DNA from: Bacillota bacterium
GTDB taxonomy: Bacteria > Bacillota > Clostridia > Oscillospirales > Acutalibacteraceae
Length of the DNA: 7,272 bases
Reading direction: 5' to 3'
Assembly (NCBI GenBank): GCA_023420245.1
Contig: JAEZWL010000115.1
Location: 1 to 7,272 of the forward strand
Position 1 is the first letter of the stretch, and every line of letters starts with the position of its first letter. This document shows, in pieces, positions 1-7,168 of the stretch. The position numbers and the translations under genes were made by a program. Below the pieces are notes generated by a model. That model made no database searches and had not been told where the DNA came from. It saw only the letters and a list, made by a program, of their open reading frames with translations.

Positions 1-338
1 GCCCGGTGTTCCTGCCAGAAGCTGAACACGCCGTTAATCACGTTGACCAGCCAGATTGCCACGCCAAGCTCCGGCATTCCGGCAACAAAGGCAATGATGC
101 CGCCAATCCAAAGCAGAATTGCCATTAAACTTACAAAGTTTAACAGAAACACCACAATAATCGGCTTGCCCTTTTTCCCGGTAATCACATTTTTTCCGTA
201 TTGCTTCTGAATCTCCTGTGCCTCGGCTGTCGTAAGCCCTTCCGGTCTTGATTGCATGACTCCGCAGGCTTCCTCCATGGTTAGCTTGTAGATATGCACA
301 GCCGCTTCTTCATTTTGCAGTTGCTTCTTTTCTTCCAT
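1..338 (-). CDS. P-type cation-transporting ATPase, N-terminal 112 residues (runs off left edge)
   Basis: An open frame from ATG at 338 reaches the window edge without a stop and gives 112 residues. Residues about 16-55 look like the cation-ATPase N-terminal domain, with GLTTAEAQEIQKQYGKN at 34-50. Two hydrophobic segments follow (about 59-87 and 90-108), matching transmembrane helices M1 and M2. The stretch MPELGVAIWLVNVINGVFSF (88-107) followed by WQEHR is typical of bacterial P2-like cation pumps. The phosphorylation motif DKTGT and the ion-binding helices lie outside the window, so the ion transported cannot be named. The start is supported by an SD-like GAGG ending 7-8 nt upstream (347-350) and a promoter at 378-406. 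The frame stays open upstream to an ATG at 533, but that region does not look coding. The gene follows the trp operon in the same direction but is separated by a terminator, so it is probably an independent unit. The family call is from recognition, not a search. Confidence 0.85.
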   Translation of the reverse strand, partial: MEEKKQLQNEEAAVHIYKLTMEEACGVMQSRPEGLTTAEAQEIQKQYGKNVITGKKGKPIIVVFLLNFVSLMAILLWIGGIIAFVAGMPELGVAIWLVNVINGVFSFWQEHR

Positions 339-668
339 CGTAATTGCCTCGATTTTGTTATAATCTAATGATGACACATGATAGCACAACCTTTTTGCTT
401 TTACAATATGAGAAGTATTCGGTTTTCGGGTTATTTTATACTTCTTTATACAAACTTTATGCCAGCTTAAAATCCGTATAAAATTCATAAATAAGGTCGA
501 TATAATTTGTGAATTATTTTTGTAACCAAGCATCCCCTCCGGTTTCTTCCCCTTACTAAATATATCACCGCTTTCTCAAAAAATAGATCCGTTTGTGGCG
601 AAAAAAGAAAATTTATTCCGCAGGGCTGAGGGGCAGGCTGTACTTGTATAGCCGGGAAGTCGGAATAC
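339..668. other. AT-rich intergenic spacer between trp terminator and ATPase gene
   Basis: I see no convincing gene in this 330-bp stretch. It is clearly more AT-rich than the genes on both sides. It holds the promoter at 378-406 and the ATPase ribosome-binding site. A second, weaker extended -10 (TGATATATT, minus strand, 559-567) lacks a recognisable -35. Downstream of it lies GGAGGGG (534-540 on the minus strand), directly abutting an ATG at 533, too close to act as a normal SD for that ATG. The frame from 533 is open and in phase with the ATPase start at 338, but its predicted peptide resembles nothing I recognise. Confidence 0.6.
378..406 (-). promoter_or_regulatory. Probable sigma-A promoter of the P-type ATPase gene
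   Basis: On the minus strand, TTGTAA (401-406, 4 of 6 matches to the -35 consensus) is followed after exactly 17 bp by TATCAT (378-383, 5 of 6 to the -10). TGC immediately before it makes an extended -10. Transcription would begin near 371-372, leaving a 5' leader of about 34 nt to the ATG at 338. The position fits the chosen start and argues against translation from the more distant in-frame ATG at 533. This is assigned by inspection only. Confidence 0.55.
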
Positions 669-698
669 AAAAAAGGGCTGTGCCTGCCGCACAACCCC
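669..698 (-). terminator. Rho-independent terminator of the trp operon
   Basis: Read on the minus strand, GGGUUGUGC (697-689) pairs with GCACAGCCC (683-675) in a 9-bp stem containing one U-G pair. The loop is the 5-nt GGCAG, and six U residues (674-669) follow. It begins about 13 nt after the trpA stop codon, as expected for the end of the operon. It should separate trp transcription from the ATPase gene downstream. The opposite strand lacks an equally good U tract, so it is probably unidirectional. Confidence 0.92.
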
Positions 699-710
699 GA
701 ACAATTTGTA

Positions 711-1490
711 TCATGATAAATCCGCAATCGCCTGCTTCATGGTTTTTACATACGCCGAAACCGGCTGAATACAATCCTTTCCGTATTGGGCGACCAGCTT
801 TACAATCGCGCTGCCCACGATTACACCGTCCGCCGATTGTGCCATTGCGCGCGCCTGCTCCGGCGTTGAAATACCGAAGCCGATGGCGCAGGGCGTATCG
901 GTCGCCTTTTTCACCAGTGAAACCATTTGCGAGATATCGGTCGTAATTTCACTGCGGACACCGGTAACGCCCATGGAGGAGACACAGTAAACAAACCCCT
1001 CGCTCTGCGCCGCAATTTGCGAAATCCGTTCATGCGAGGTAGGCGCGATCATGGAAATCAAGGTGACATTGAACTCCCTGCACAGCGGCAGCAGCTCGTT
1101 TCTTTCCTCAAACGGCAGGTCAGGAACAATCAATCCCGCAAGAGAGCATGCCTTGCACCTCTTTAAGAATCGCGCCGCGCCATAGGTGTAAACGGGATTG
1201 ATATAGGTCATAAAGGCAAGCGGAACGCCGACCTTATCCTTAATTCGCTCCACCATTTCGAATATCTGATCCGTGGTCGTGCCGGAGGCCAGCGCGCGGA
1301 TATCCGCCCCCTGAATGATCGGTCCTTCCGCAACCGGGTCGGAAAACGGAATACCGATTTCGATGAGATCGGCTCCTGCCTGTTCCAACGAAAGAATTAA
1401 TTGCTCCGTGGTTTCCAGGTCAGGATCCCCTGCCGTCACAAAGGCAACAAAGGCTTTCCCCTTTGCAAATGCGCTTTTTATCTCAGTCAT
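711..1490 (-). CDS. trpA: Tryptophan synthase alpha chain
   Basis: TrpA cleaves indole-3-glycerol phosphate to indole and glyceraldehyde 3-phosphate in the cytoplasm and passes indole through a tunnel to TrpB. The 259-residue (beta/alpha)8 barrel is of normal length. Recognisable segments are FVTAGDPD (17-24), the active-site strand [10 protein letters not shown] (43-52), [11 protein letters not shown] (119-129), the phosphate-binding [11 protein letters not shown] (171-181), GFGIS and VGSAIV near the end. Catalytic Glu49 of the Salmonella enzyme corresponds to E44. The second acid, Asp60, is replaced by Glu (E55 in VAEGP). The segment KACSLAG (113-119) is also divergent from the usual KEVGVDG type. 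ATG at 1490 follows a GGGGGGTG SD (1498-1505) by 7 nt and overlaps the end of trpB by 8 nt (ATGACTGA), which suggests translational coupling of the two synthase subunits. Confidence 0.97.
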   Translation of the reverse strand: MTEIKSAFAKGKAFVAFVTAGDPDLETTEQLILSLEQAGADLIEIGIPFSDPVAEGPIIQGADIRALASGTTTDQIFEMVERIKDKVGVPLAFMTYINPVYTYGAARFLKRCKACSLAGLIVPDLPFEERNELLPLCREFNVTLISMIAPTSHERISQIAAQSEGFVYCVSSMGVTGVRSEITTDISQMVSLVKKATDTPCAIGFGISTPEQARAMAQSADGVIVGSAIVKLVAQYGKDCIQPVSAYVKTMKQAIADLS

Positions 1491-2667
1491 GCAGATTCAC
1501 CCCCCGATAACGCGCGATTGCCGCGACGTCTTTATCGCCTCTTCCGGAAATATTCACCACTATAGTTTCATCCTTTTTCATCTGCGGCGCCAGTTTTTTC
1601 GCGTAAGCGACGGCGTGAGCGCTTTCGATTGCCGGGATAATCCCCTCGGTTCTCGAAAGATATTCGAACGAATCCACCGCTTCCGTATCCGTAACCGGCA
1701 CATACTGGGCACGGCCGGTATCGTGCAGCATGGCGTGCTCCGGTCCGATGCCCGGATAATCCAGCCCTGCCGAAATGGAGTAGACCGGTGCGATCTGCCC
1801 GAATTCATCCTGACAGAAATAGGATTTCATGCCGTGGAAAATCCCGACGCTGCCTGTCGAAATGGTTGCCGCGGTTTTGGCGTGATCAACACCGAGACCC
1901 GCTGCCTCACAGCCGATTAATTGAACCTCCTGATCCGGAATAAAATCATAGAATATCCCCATTGCGTTGCTGCCGCCGCCGACGCAGGCGATTACGGCGC
2001 TGGGAAGCTTCCCTTCCTTTTCCATGAGCTGCTGTCTGACCTCCTGCCCGACAATTTTTTGAAAATCCCGCACAATCATCGGAAACGGATGAGGTCCCAT
2101 AACCGAACCGAGAACATAATGAGTGTCCGCTACACGGGAGGTCCACTCACGCATGGTCTCGTTCACCGCGTCCTTTAAGGTCTGGGTTCCGCTTGTTACC
2201 GCGTGAACCTTCGCCCCCAAAAGCTCCATCCGATACACGTTGAGCGCCTGCCGGTCGGTATCCTCCTTTCCCATGAAGATTTCACATTCCATCCCCATCA
2301 GCGCGGCGGCGGTTGCCGTGGCTACGCCGTGCTGCCCCGCGCCGGTTTCCGCGATCACCCGTGTTTTGCCCATCTTCTTTGCCAGAAGAGCCTGCCCCAG
2401 TACATTATTGATTTTATGGGAACCGGTATGGTTCAAATCCTCGCGTTTGAGATAGATCTTCGCTCCGCCCAAATCCCTGGTCATTTTTTCTGCGTAATAT
2501 AGCAAGGAAGGGCGTCCCGCATAATTTGCGTATAAATCCTGCAGCTCCTGGTTGAATTCCGGGTCATCCTTGTATCGGTTATATGCTTCTTCGAGTTCAA
2601 TGACTGCGGTCATTAGGGTCTCGGGGATATACTGCCCGCCGTACAGTCCGTATCTTCCCTTTGGCAT
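1483..2667 (-). CDS. trpB: Tryptophan synthase beta chain (PLP-dependent)
   Basis: TrpB condenses indole from TrpA with L-serine to form L-tryptophan, using pyridoxal phosphate. The protein has 394 residues, the normal length of the TrpB1 type that pairs with TrpA. It opens with [16 protein letters not shown] (4-19). The PLP lysine is K85 in HTGSHKINN (80-88), and the catalytic glutamate is E107 in AETGAGQHG (106-114). GGGSN (230-234) binds the PLP phosphate, and D303 in [11 protein letters not shown] matches the residue that closes the active site. S374 in NISGRGDKD (372-380) contacts the PLP ring nitrogen. No key residue is missing. The ATG directly abuts the trpF TAA stop; AGGAG (2678-2682) lies 10 nt upstream, a slightly long spacing. 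The gene's end overlaps the trpA start. Confidence 0.98.
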   Translation of the reverse strand: MPKGRYGLYGGQYIPETLMTAVIELEEAYNRYKDDPEFNQELQDLYANYAGRPSLLYYAEKMTRDLGGAKIYLKREDLNHTGSHKINNVLGQALLAKKMGKTRVIAETGAGQHGVATATAAALMGMECEIFMGKEDTDRQALNVYRMELLGAKVHAVTSGTQTLKDAVNETMREWTSRVADTHYVLGSVMGPHPFPMIVRDFQKIVGQEVRQQLMEKEGKLPSAVIACVGGGSNAMGIFYDFIPDQEVQLIGCEAAGLGVDHAKTAATISTGSVGIFHGMKSYFCQDEFGQIAPVYSISAGLDYPGIGPEHAMLHDTGRAQYVPVTDTEAVDSFEYLSRTEGIIPAIESAHAVAYAKKLAPQMKKDETIVVNISGRGDKDVAAIARYRGVNLHD

Positions 2668-3282
2668 TTATCTCACACTCCTGACTAAATTGACGAATTC
2701 CGCCATTTTGTTATAATCCTTAAAGCCGTTCGTCTCTACTCCGCTGCTGACATCCACACAGTAAGGGTGAACCTGCGATATTGCCTCCAGCACATTGCCT
2801 GCATCCAGACCTCCCGCAAGGAAAACGGGTTTTTTGACCGCAGGGATGATACCCCAATCAAAGCTTTTTCCACTGCCGCCCCGCTCGCCGCGCACATAGG
2901 AATCCAGCAGCAGGTAATCGCTGGGCATCCGGCTGAAAAAGGAAATCTGCTCGCTGCACCGCACCCGCACCGCCTGAATAACCGGAACACCGACCAGACC
3001 CTTCAGACGGGTAATATACGGTTCGTCCTCATAACCGTGAAGCTGGACGGCATCAATCATATTGTTCCTTACCAGAGACGCAATGCTTTCGATTGCCTCA
3101 TTGACGAATACGCCCACCGCTTTCGTGTCCGGGTTCAATGCCGCCTTTAATTCCGCAGCCCTGTCAAAGTCTATCCGCCTGCGGCTTGGCGCAAACACGA
3201 AGCCGATATAATCCGGGCGGATTTCGTTGACGGCGCGGATATCCTCCGGCCTTGTGATGCCGCATATCTTCACCTTTGCCAT
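2668..3282 (-). CDS. trpF: Phosphoribosylanthranilate isomerase
   Basis: TrpF carries out the Amadori rearrangement of N-(5-phosphoribosyl)anthranilate to CdRP, the substrate of TrpC. The 204-residue (beta/alpha)8 barrel is of usual length and is not fused to TrpC, unlike in enterobacteria. The family start KVKICGITRPED (3-14) contains the catalytic base C7. GFVFAPSRRR (27-36) and VQLHGYED (79-86) follow. The catalytic acid is D127 in LLLDS, and phosphate-binding elements include GGSGKSFDW (135-143), AGGLDAGNV (156-164) and DVSSGVE (177-183). The ATG lies 3 nt after the trpC stop. Its likely SD, AAGGGGG (3292-3298), sits inside the last codons of trpC, 9 nt upstream of the ATG; the nearer GAGGT (3283-3287) directly abuts the ATG and is too close to serve. 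Confidence 0.97.
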   Translation of the reverse strand: MAKVKICGITRPEDIRAVNEIRPDYIGFVFAPSRRRIDFDRAAELKAALNPDTKAVGVFVNEAIESIASLVRNNMIDAVQLHGYEDEPYITRLKGLVGVPVIQAVRVRCSEQISFFSRMPSDYLLLDSYVRGERGGSGKSFDWGIIPAVKKPVFLAGGLDAGNVLEAISQVHPYCVDVSSGVETNGFKDYNKMAEFVNLVRSVR

Positions 3283-3285
3283 ACC

Positions 3286-4065
3286 TCACAGCCCCCTTAA
3301 CCGGTTTAATTCCGTTTTTTTCTCCCTGCTGCGCATGAGGGTCTCCCCAATGAGCACCGCGTTCACCTTTGCCTGCCGCAGAAGGTCAATATCCCGCGCG
3401 GTCTTGATTCCGCTTTCCGCGATAAAGATTTTGTCGTCCGGCACAAGCTGCCGAAGCCGGATACCGGTATTGATGTCAACCTCAAAGGTTTGCAGGTTGC
3501 GGTTATTCACACCAATCACCCGTGCGCCGGCTTGAAGCGCCGAATGGATTTCCGCTTCCGTATGTGCTTCCACCAGTGCGGAAAGCCCCAGGGAATCACA
3601 TACACGAATATACTGTTTCAGCGTTTGCGTATCCAACAGCGCACAAATCAGTAAAACCGCGTCCGCGCCCAGCGTTTTTGCCTCATAAATCTGATACCTA
3701 TCAATTGTAAAATCCTTGCGCAGAACAGGGAGACCAATTCCCTGATGAATTTCATACAGATAGCGGTCACTGCCCTGAAAATACTCCGGCTCCGTCAGCA
3801 CAGAAACCGCGCTTGCCCCGGCCGCTTCATACTCCTTTGCAATCTCCAGATAAGGAAAATCTTCGGCAATCAGCCCTTTGGAGGGGGAAGCCTTCTTTAC
3901 CTCGCAGATAAAGGAAATCTCCCCGCCCCTGAGTGCGTTTTCAAACCGGAACGGAACGCCGGCTGCGGTCTTCAACGCTTTTTCCTTCATCTCATCCGGA
4001 GGGACAAGTGTTTTGAGCCGCTCCAACCTGTTTTTGGTAAATGCCGCGATGCTGTCCAGAATCAT
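3286..4065 (-). CDS. trpC: Indole-3-glycerol phosphate synthase
   Basis: TrpC closes the indole ring by decarboxylating and dehydrating CdRP to indole-3-glycerol phosphate. The protein from ATG at 4065 has 259 residues, normal for a monofunctional enzyme. The frame extends upstream to an ATG at 4194, but that 43-residue extension lies wholly over the 3' end of trpD, has no family resemblance and is rejected. Catalytic residues by family alignment are E55 and K57 in CEVKKASPSKG (54-64), K117 in RKDF, E166 in LVEAH, N187 and R189 in GVNNRNL, and E217/S218 in AESGI. An AGGAGG SD (4073-4078) lies 7 nt before the 4065 ATG, and the start overlaps the trpD stop as ATGA. Confidence 0.97.
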   Translation of the reverse strand: MILDSIAAFTKNRLERLKTLVPPDEMKEKALKTAAGVPFRFENALRGGEISFICEVKKASPSKGLIAEDFPYLEIAKEYEAAGASAVSVLTEPEYFQGSDRYLYEIHQGIGLPVLRKDFTIDRYQIYEAKTLGADAVLLICALLDTQTLKQYIRVCDSLGLSALVEAHTEAEIHSALQAGARVIGVNNRNLQTFEVDINTGIRLRQLVPDDKIFIAESGIKTARDIDLLRQAKVNAVLIGETLMRSREKKTELNRLRGL

Positions 4066-5078
4066 GCGGCTTCCTCCTGCGATAGCTTTATGAATCGGTG
4101 GAGCTGTTCCATTGCCTTGCCGCTGTCTATGGTTTCGGCGGCAAGCCTGACGCAGTCGCGAAGAGTCAGACTGCTGTTCGCCATATAAAGGCATACCGCG
4201 GAGTTAAGGAGAACGATATCCCGCTTCGCCCCCTTTTTGCCGGAGAGAACATCCATTGCGATTTTTGCGTTTTCTTCGGGATTTCCTCCAACCAAATCCT
4301 CCGGTTTGCACTTTTCAAACCCGAACTGAGCAGGGTCAAGGAAAAAGCTGTTCAGCTTTCCATCGTTCACCTCGCAGACGGTGGAAGGTCCGCAGAGAGA
4401 AATTTCATCCAGACCGTCATGGCCGTGAACCACCATCGCCCGCTTTACCCCCAGATTAGCAAGCACTCTGGCGAGCGGCTCCACCAAGTTTTCATCGTAG
4501 ACGCCCAGTAGCTGAAGGTTCGCGCCCGCCGGGTTCGCGAGAGGGCCGAGAATGTTGAATATCGTACGCACGCCCAGCTCTCTTCTAACCGGAGCGGCGA
4601 ATTTCATTGAGGCGTGGTAGGTTTGGGCAAACATGAAGCAAAGACCGATTTTCTTCAAAATTTCCGCGCTCTGCTCCGCCGGAATATCGATTTTTACGCC
4701 GAGCGCGTCCAGCAGGTCGGCGCTGCCGCATTTGCTGGAAACACTTCGGTTGCCGTGCTTCGCGACCGGTACGCCAGCCGCTGAAACAACAAACGCGGCG
4801 ATTGTGGAAATATTAAAGGTATACGCTTCGTCGCCGCCGGTACCCACAATATCGAGCACGTCGGTTTCGGGCGTCAGCTTGGTGCAGTGGCTCCGCATTG
4901 ACGCGGCACTTCCCGCAATTTCTTCAATGCTTTCCCCCTTCATCCGAAGAGCGGTAAGGTAGGAGCCGATTTGTGCGTTGGTCGCCTTGCCGTCCATAAT
5001 TTCGTTCATGACCTCCCTCGCGGTTTCAAAGGGAAGGCTTTCCTTATTCAGCAGGCTGTGAATTGCATTGGTAATCAT
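4062..5078 (-). CDS. trpD: Anthranilate phosphoribosyltransferase
   Basis: TrpD transfers the phosphoribosyl group of PRPP to anthranilate, the second step after chorismate. The 338-residue protein has the family's usual length and is not fused to TrpG. An N-terminal helical domain (about 1-65) precedes the PRPP/Mg-binding motifs: DIVGTGGDE (76-84), KHGNRSVSSKCGSAD (107-121) and the anthranilate-binding region FMFAQTYHASMK (148-159). RRELGVRTIFNILGPLANPA (165-184) and the metal-binding HGHDGLDE (218-225) follow. All key residues are present. A GGAGG SD (5086-5090) lies 7 nt before the ATG, and the start codon shares ATGA with the trpG stop. The same ATGA arrangement occurs at the downstream junction with trpC. 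Confidence 0.98.
   Translation of the reverse strand: MITNAIHSLLNKESLPFETAREVMNEIMDGKATNAQIGSYLTALRMKGESIEEIAGSAASMRSHCTKLTPETDVLDIVGTGGDEAYTFNISTIAAFVVSAAGVPVAKHGNRSVSSKCGSADLLDALGVKIDIPAEQSAEILKKIGLCFMFAQTYHASMKFAAPVRRELGVRTIFNILGPLANPAGANLQLLGVYDENLVEPLARVLANLGVKRAMVVHGHDGLDEISLCGPSTVCEVNDGKLNSFFLDPAQFGFEKCKPEDLVGGNPEENAKIAMDVLSGKKGAKRDIVLLNSAVCLYMANSSLTLRDCVRLAAETIDSGKAMEQLHRFIKLSQEEAA
4073..4078 (-). promoter_or_regulatory. Ribosome-binding site deciding the trpC start
   Basis: A perfect AGGAGG on the minus strand, inside the last codons of trpD, lies 7 nt before the ATG at 4065. It fixes the trpC start there and not at the upstream in-frame ATG at 4194. Confidence 0.85.
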
Positions 5079-5653
5079 ACAGGTTCCTCCAATACTAAAA
5101 AATTTCGGATGATCGTCGCGCCCTGCGGCGTTAAAATGGATTCCGGGTGGAATTGCAGACCGTATATCTCATAATCGCGGTGCTTTACCGCCATAACCTC
5201 CTGTGCGCCGTCTTCGGCAATTACCAGAAGCTCGTCGGGCAAGCCGGCGCGGTCCGCGATTAAGGAATGGTAGCGCGCCGCCTGAATTACCGGCGGCAGT
5301 CCTTTAAAAACCGCACTGCCGTTCGCAATATGAATTTCGCTCTGCTTGCCGTGCATCAGATTCTTCGCATGCACAACAGAGCCACCGAACGCTTCACAAA
5401 TTGCCTGATGCCCGAGGCAAACACCTAAAATCGGTACCTTCCCCTTCATTTTCAGCACCAGCTCCTCGCAGATGCCGGCTGATTTGGGAAAACCGGGACC
5501 GGGGGAAAGAATAATATGGGAGGGGTGGATCGCTTCGACCTGCTCCGCTGTCAGCGCGTCGTTGCGTATCACGCGGATATCCTGACGAAATTCTCCGATC
5601 AGCTGAACCAGGTTATAGGAAAAGCTGTCATAATTGTCGATAAGCAGTATCAT
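5075..5653 (-). CDS. trpG: Anthranilate synthase component II (glutamine amidotransferase)
   Basis: TrpG hydrolyses glutamine and channels ammonia to TrpE for anthranilate formation. It is a class I glutamine amidotransferase of 192 residues, the usual size for a stand-alone subunit. The start MILLIDNYDSFSYNLVQ is diagnostic. LSPGPGFP (49-56) forms the oxyanion region, the nucleophile is C79 in GVCLGHQ, and H169/E171 in QFHPES complete the triad. YHSL (128-131) lies at the interface region. The related PabA of folate synthesis is nearly identical in sequence type and can be shared. Its place between trpE and trpD supports a tryptophan role, though an additional PabA function cannot be excluded. 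The SD GGGAGGTG (5661-5668) is 7 nt from the ATG, which overlaps the trpE stop as ATGA. Confidence 0.97.
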   Translation of the reverse strand: MILLIDNYDSFSYNLVQLIGEFRQDIRVIRNDALTAEQVEAIHPSHIILSPGPGFPKSAGICEELVLKMKGKVPILGVCLGHQAICEAFGGSVVHAKNLMHGKQSEIHIANGSAVFKGLPPVIQAARYHSLIADRAGLPDELLVIAEDGAQEVMAVKHRDYEIYGLQFHPESILTPQGATIIRNFLVLEEPV

Positions 5654-7107
5654 AAGCCAACACCTCCCGCGTTTTCAATCGCCTGAATAACCGCCATTGC
5701 CTTGTTTCCGCTCTCCTCATATTCCTTCTCCGGAATACTGTCCGCAACAATTCCGCCGCCCGCCTGAACGTACACTTTGTTTTGCTTTTTTACCGCCGTG
5801 CGGATTGCGATGCAGGTATCCATATTGCCGGAAAAATCAAGGTATCCGATTGCGCCGCCGTAAAGTCCCCTCGCCTGCGGCTCAAGCTCCTCAATAATCT
5901 GGCAGGCCCGGATTTTCGGCGCGCCGGAGAGGGTACCCGCCGGGAGCATCGCGGCGATCGCGTCACAGGCATCGTTCTCCTTTCGGATATTGCCGCCCAC
6001 CACGGAAACAATATGCATAATCTTGGAATAACGGTGAATGATCTGGAAGGCTTCCACCTCTACCGAGGAGAACTCCGCAATTTTTCCGACGTCGTTTCGC
6101 GCCAGATCCACCAGCATATTGTGCTCGGCAAGCTCCTTTTCATCGGCGAGCAGCTCCCGCTCCAGCGCTTGATCTTCTTGGAATGTTTTGCCCCTCGGTC
6201 TTGAGCCCGCAACCGGATAGGTCGTTAGCCTGCCCTGTTCCAGCTTGATTAGGGTTTCCGGAGATGTTCCCGTAATCTGCAGGTCGCCGTTATCCATAAA
6301 GTACATATAGGGGGAGGGGTTGGTGGTACGCAGCACACGGTAGGCGTTCAGCAGGCTGGCATGGTATTCCGCCTCGAACCGTCTGGAGGGAACGACCTGA
6401 AAGATATCGCCGTCTTTGATATACTGCTTTGCTTTTTCCACCATGGAACAAAATGCTTCTTTGGATAGATTGCAGGTAAATTCCGGTCTGGCATCCGCTT
6501 TTTCCTCCGGCAGCGGAGAGGCGTCTGTGATAATCCGGATTACCTCTTCAATTTCATCGGCAGCCCTGCGGTAGCCTGCTTCTCCGTCCTCCGCCTTCAT
6601 ATTCGCGACCACTGTAATTTTCTGCCGCAGATGATCATAAGCGATTACCTTATCAAACAGCATCAGGTCAAAGGCGGGAAAGCCGCTGTCCCTTAATTTG
6701 AGCACCGGCTCCGTCACGGCAATCAGCTCGTAGGAAAAGTAACCGACGAAACCGCCGGTAAACGGTGGCATATCCTCAAGCTTTGGAGAACGGTACTCCG
6801 CCAGCACGGAGCGGATTACCTCCATCGGATTCGCGCCCCGAACCGTTTTGGAATCGGTTCCCTTTACGGTAACCGTATCCTGATTGCCGATTACGCGGAC
6901 AACCGGGTCGAAGCCAAGGAAGGAATATCTTCCCCATCGCTCCCCGCCCTCGACACTTTCAAGTAAATAGTACTGCTTGCTTTGGCGGGCAAGCTTCCGC
7001 AGCATGGAGATTGGGGTAATAATATCCGCGTAAATTTCCTTGCTGACGGGGATTACCTTGAAATCTCCGCAAAGCGCGCAGGCTTGCCGGCAGGTTGGTT
7101 TTAACAT
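5650..7107 (-). CDS. trpE: Anthranilate synthase component I
   Basis: TrpE converts chorismate and ammonia to anthranilate, the committed step of the pathway. Starting at ATG 7107 the protein has 485 residues. The tryptophan-binding LLES motif (48-51) in the N-terminal domain indicates feedback inhibition and favours TrpE over PabB. The chorismate-binding domain carries NPSPYMYF (263-270), TGTSPE (279-284), PVAGSRPRG (298-306), DEKELAEHNMLVDLARND (322-339), GTLSGAPKIRA (391-401), GLYGGAIGY (414-422) and QAGGGIVADSIPEKEYEE (448-465). A GTG at 7116 would add three residues, but its G is the last base of the AGGGAG SD; the ATG lies 8 nt after that SD and is preferred. An unusual C-x3-C-x2-C at residues 6-13 is probably coincidental. 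The gene is the first of the operon, about 30 nt after the leader terminator stem. Confidence 0.97.
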   Translation of the reverse strand: MLKPTCRQACALCGDFKVIPVSKEIYADIITPISMLRKLARQSKQYYLLESVEGGERWGRYSFLGFDPVVRVIGNQDTVTVKGTDSKTVRGANPMEVIRSVLAEYRSPKLEDMPPFTGGFVGYFSYELIAVTEPVLKLRDSGFPAFDLMLFDKVIAYDHLRQKITVVANMKAEDGEAGYRRAADEIEEVIRIITDASPLPEEKADARPEFTCNLSKEAFCSMVEKAKQYIKDGDIFQVVPSRRFEAEYHASLLNAYRVLRTTNPSPYMYFMDNGDLQITGTSPETLIKLEQGRLTTYPVAGSRPRGKTFQEDQALERELLADEKELAEHNMLVDLARNDVGKIAEFSSVEVEAFQIIHRYSKIMHIVSVVGGNIRKENDACDAIAAMLPAGTLSGAPKIRACQIIEELEPQARGLYGGAIGYLDFSGNMDTCIAIRTAVKKQNKVYVQAGGGIVADSIPEKEYEESGNKAMAVIQAIENAGGVGL

Positions 7108-7115
7108 TTTGTTCA

Positions 7116-7121
7116 CTCCCT
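7116..7121 (-). promoter_or_regulatory. Ribosome-binding site deciding the trpE start
   Basis: AGGGAG on the minus strand is the only SD-like sequence between the leader terminator and trpE. Its spacing of 8 nt to the ATG at 7107 is ideal, while the in-frame GTG at 7114-7116 overlaps its last base and could not be used with it. Confidence 0.75.
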
Positions 7122-7131
7122 AAAAAAGTAT

Positions 7132-7168
7132 AAAAAAAAGCCTTTGCCCCAGAAAGGGACAAAAGCTT
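7132..7168 (-). terminator. Leader (attenuation) terminator of the T-box
   Basis: On the minus strand, AAGCUUUUGUCCC (7168-7156) pairs over its full 13 nt with GGGGCAAAGGCUU (7150-7138), with two G-U pairs. The loop is UUUCU, and eight U residues follow at 7139-7132, the last two stem U's being part of the same run. This should stop transcription when tRNA-Trp is charged. It ends about 25 nt before the trpE ATG. Confidence 0.93.

Noticed and set aside
378..406. Promoter reassigned as an internal promoter for the trp genes
   Set aside because: It lies downstream of trpA on the transcribed strand and points away from the operon, so it can only serve the ATPase gene.
485..727. 80-residue minus-strand open frame between trpA and the ATPase gene
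   Set aside because: It runs through the trpA stop and the terminator hairpin, lacks an SD at its start and shows no recognisable protein features. Only its last codons, from a TTG after GGAGG (about 6 nt spacing), could make a 14-codon peptide, which is too weak to call.
593..946. 117-residue plus-strand open frame
   Set aside because: Antisense to the trp terminator and the trpA 3' end; a low-complexity Arg/Pro-rich translation typical of a shadow frame.
1315..1920. 201-residue plus-strand open frame
   Set aside because: It lies antisense across the trpA/trpB junction, both of which are clearly real; no SD or family resemblance.
3745..4188. 147-residue plus-strand open frame antisense to trpC/trpD
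   Set aside because: Shadow of two well-supported genes, with no initiation signals.
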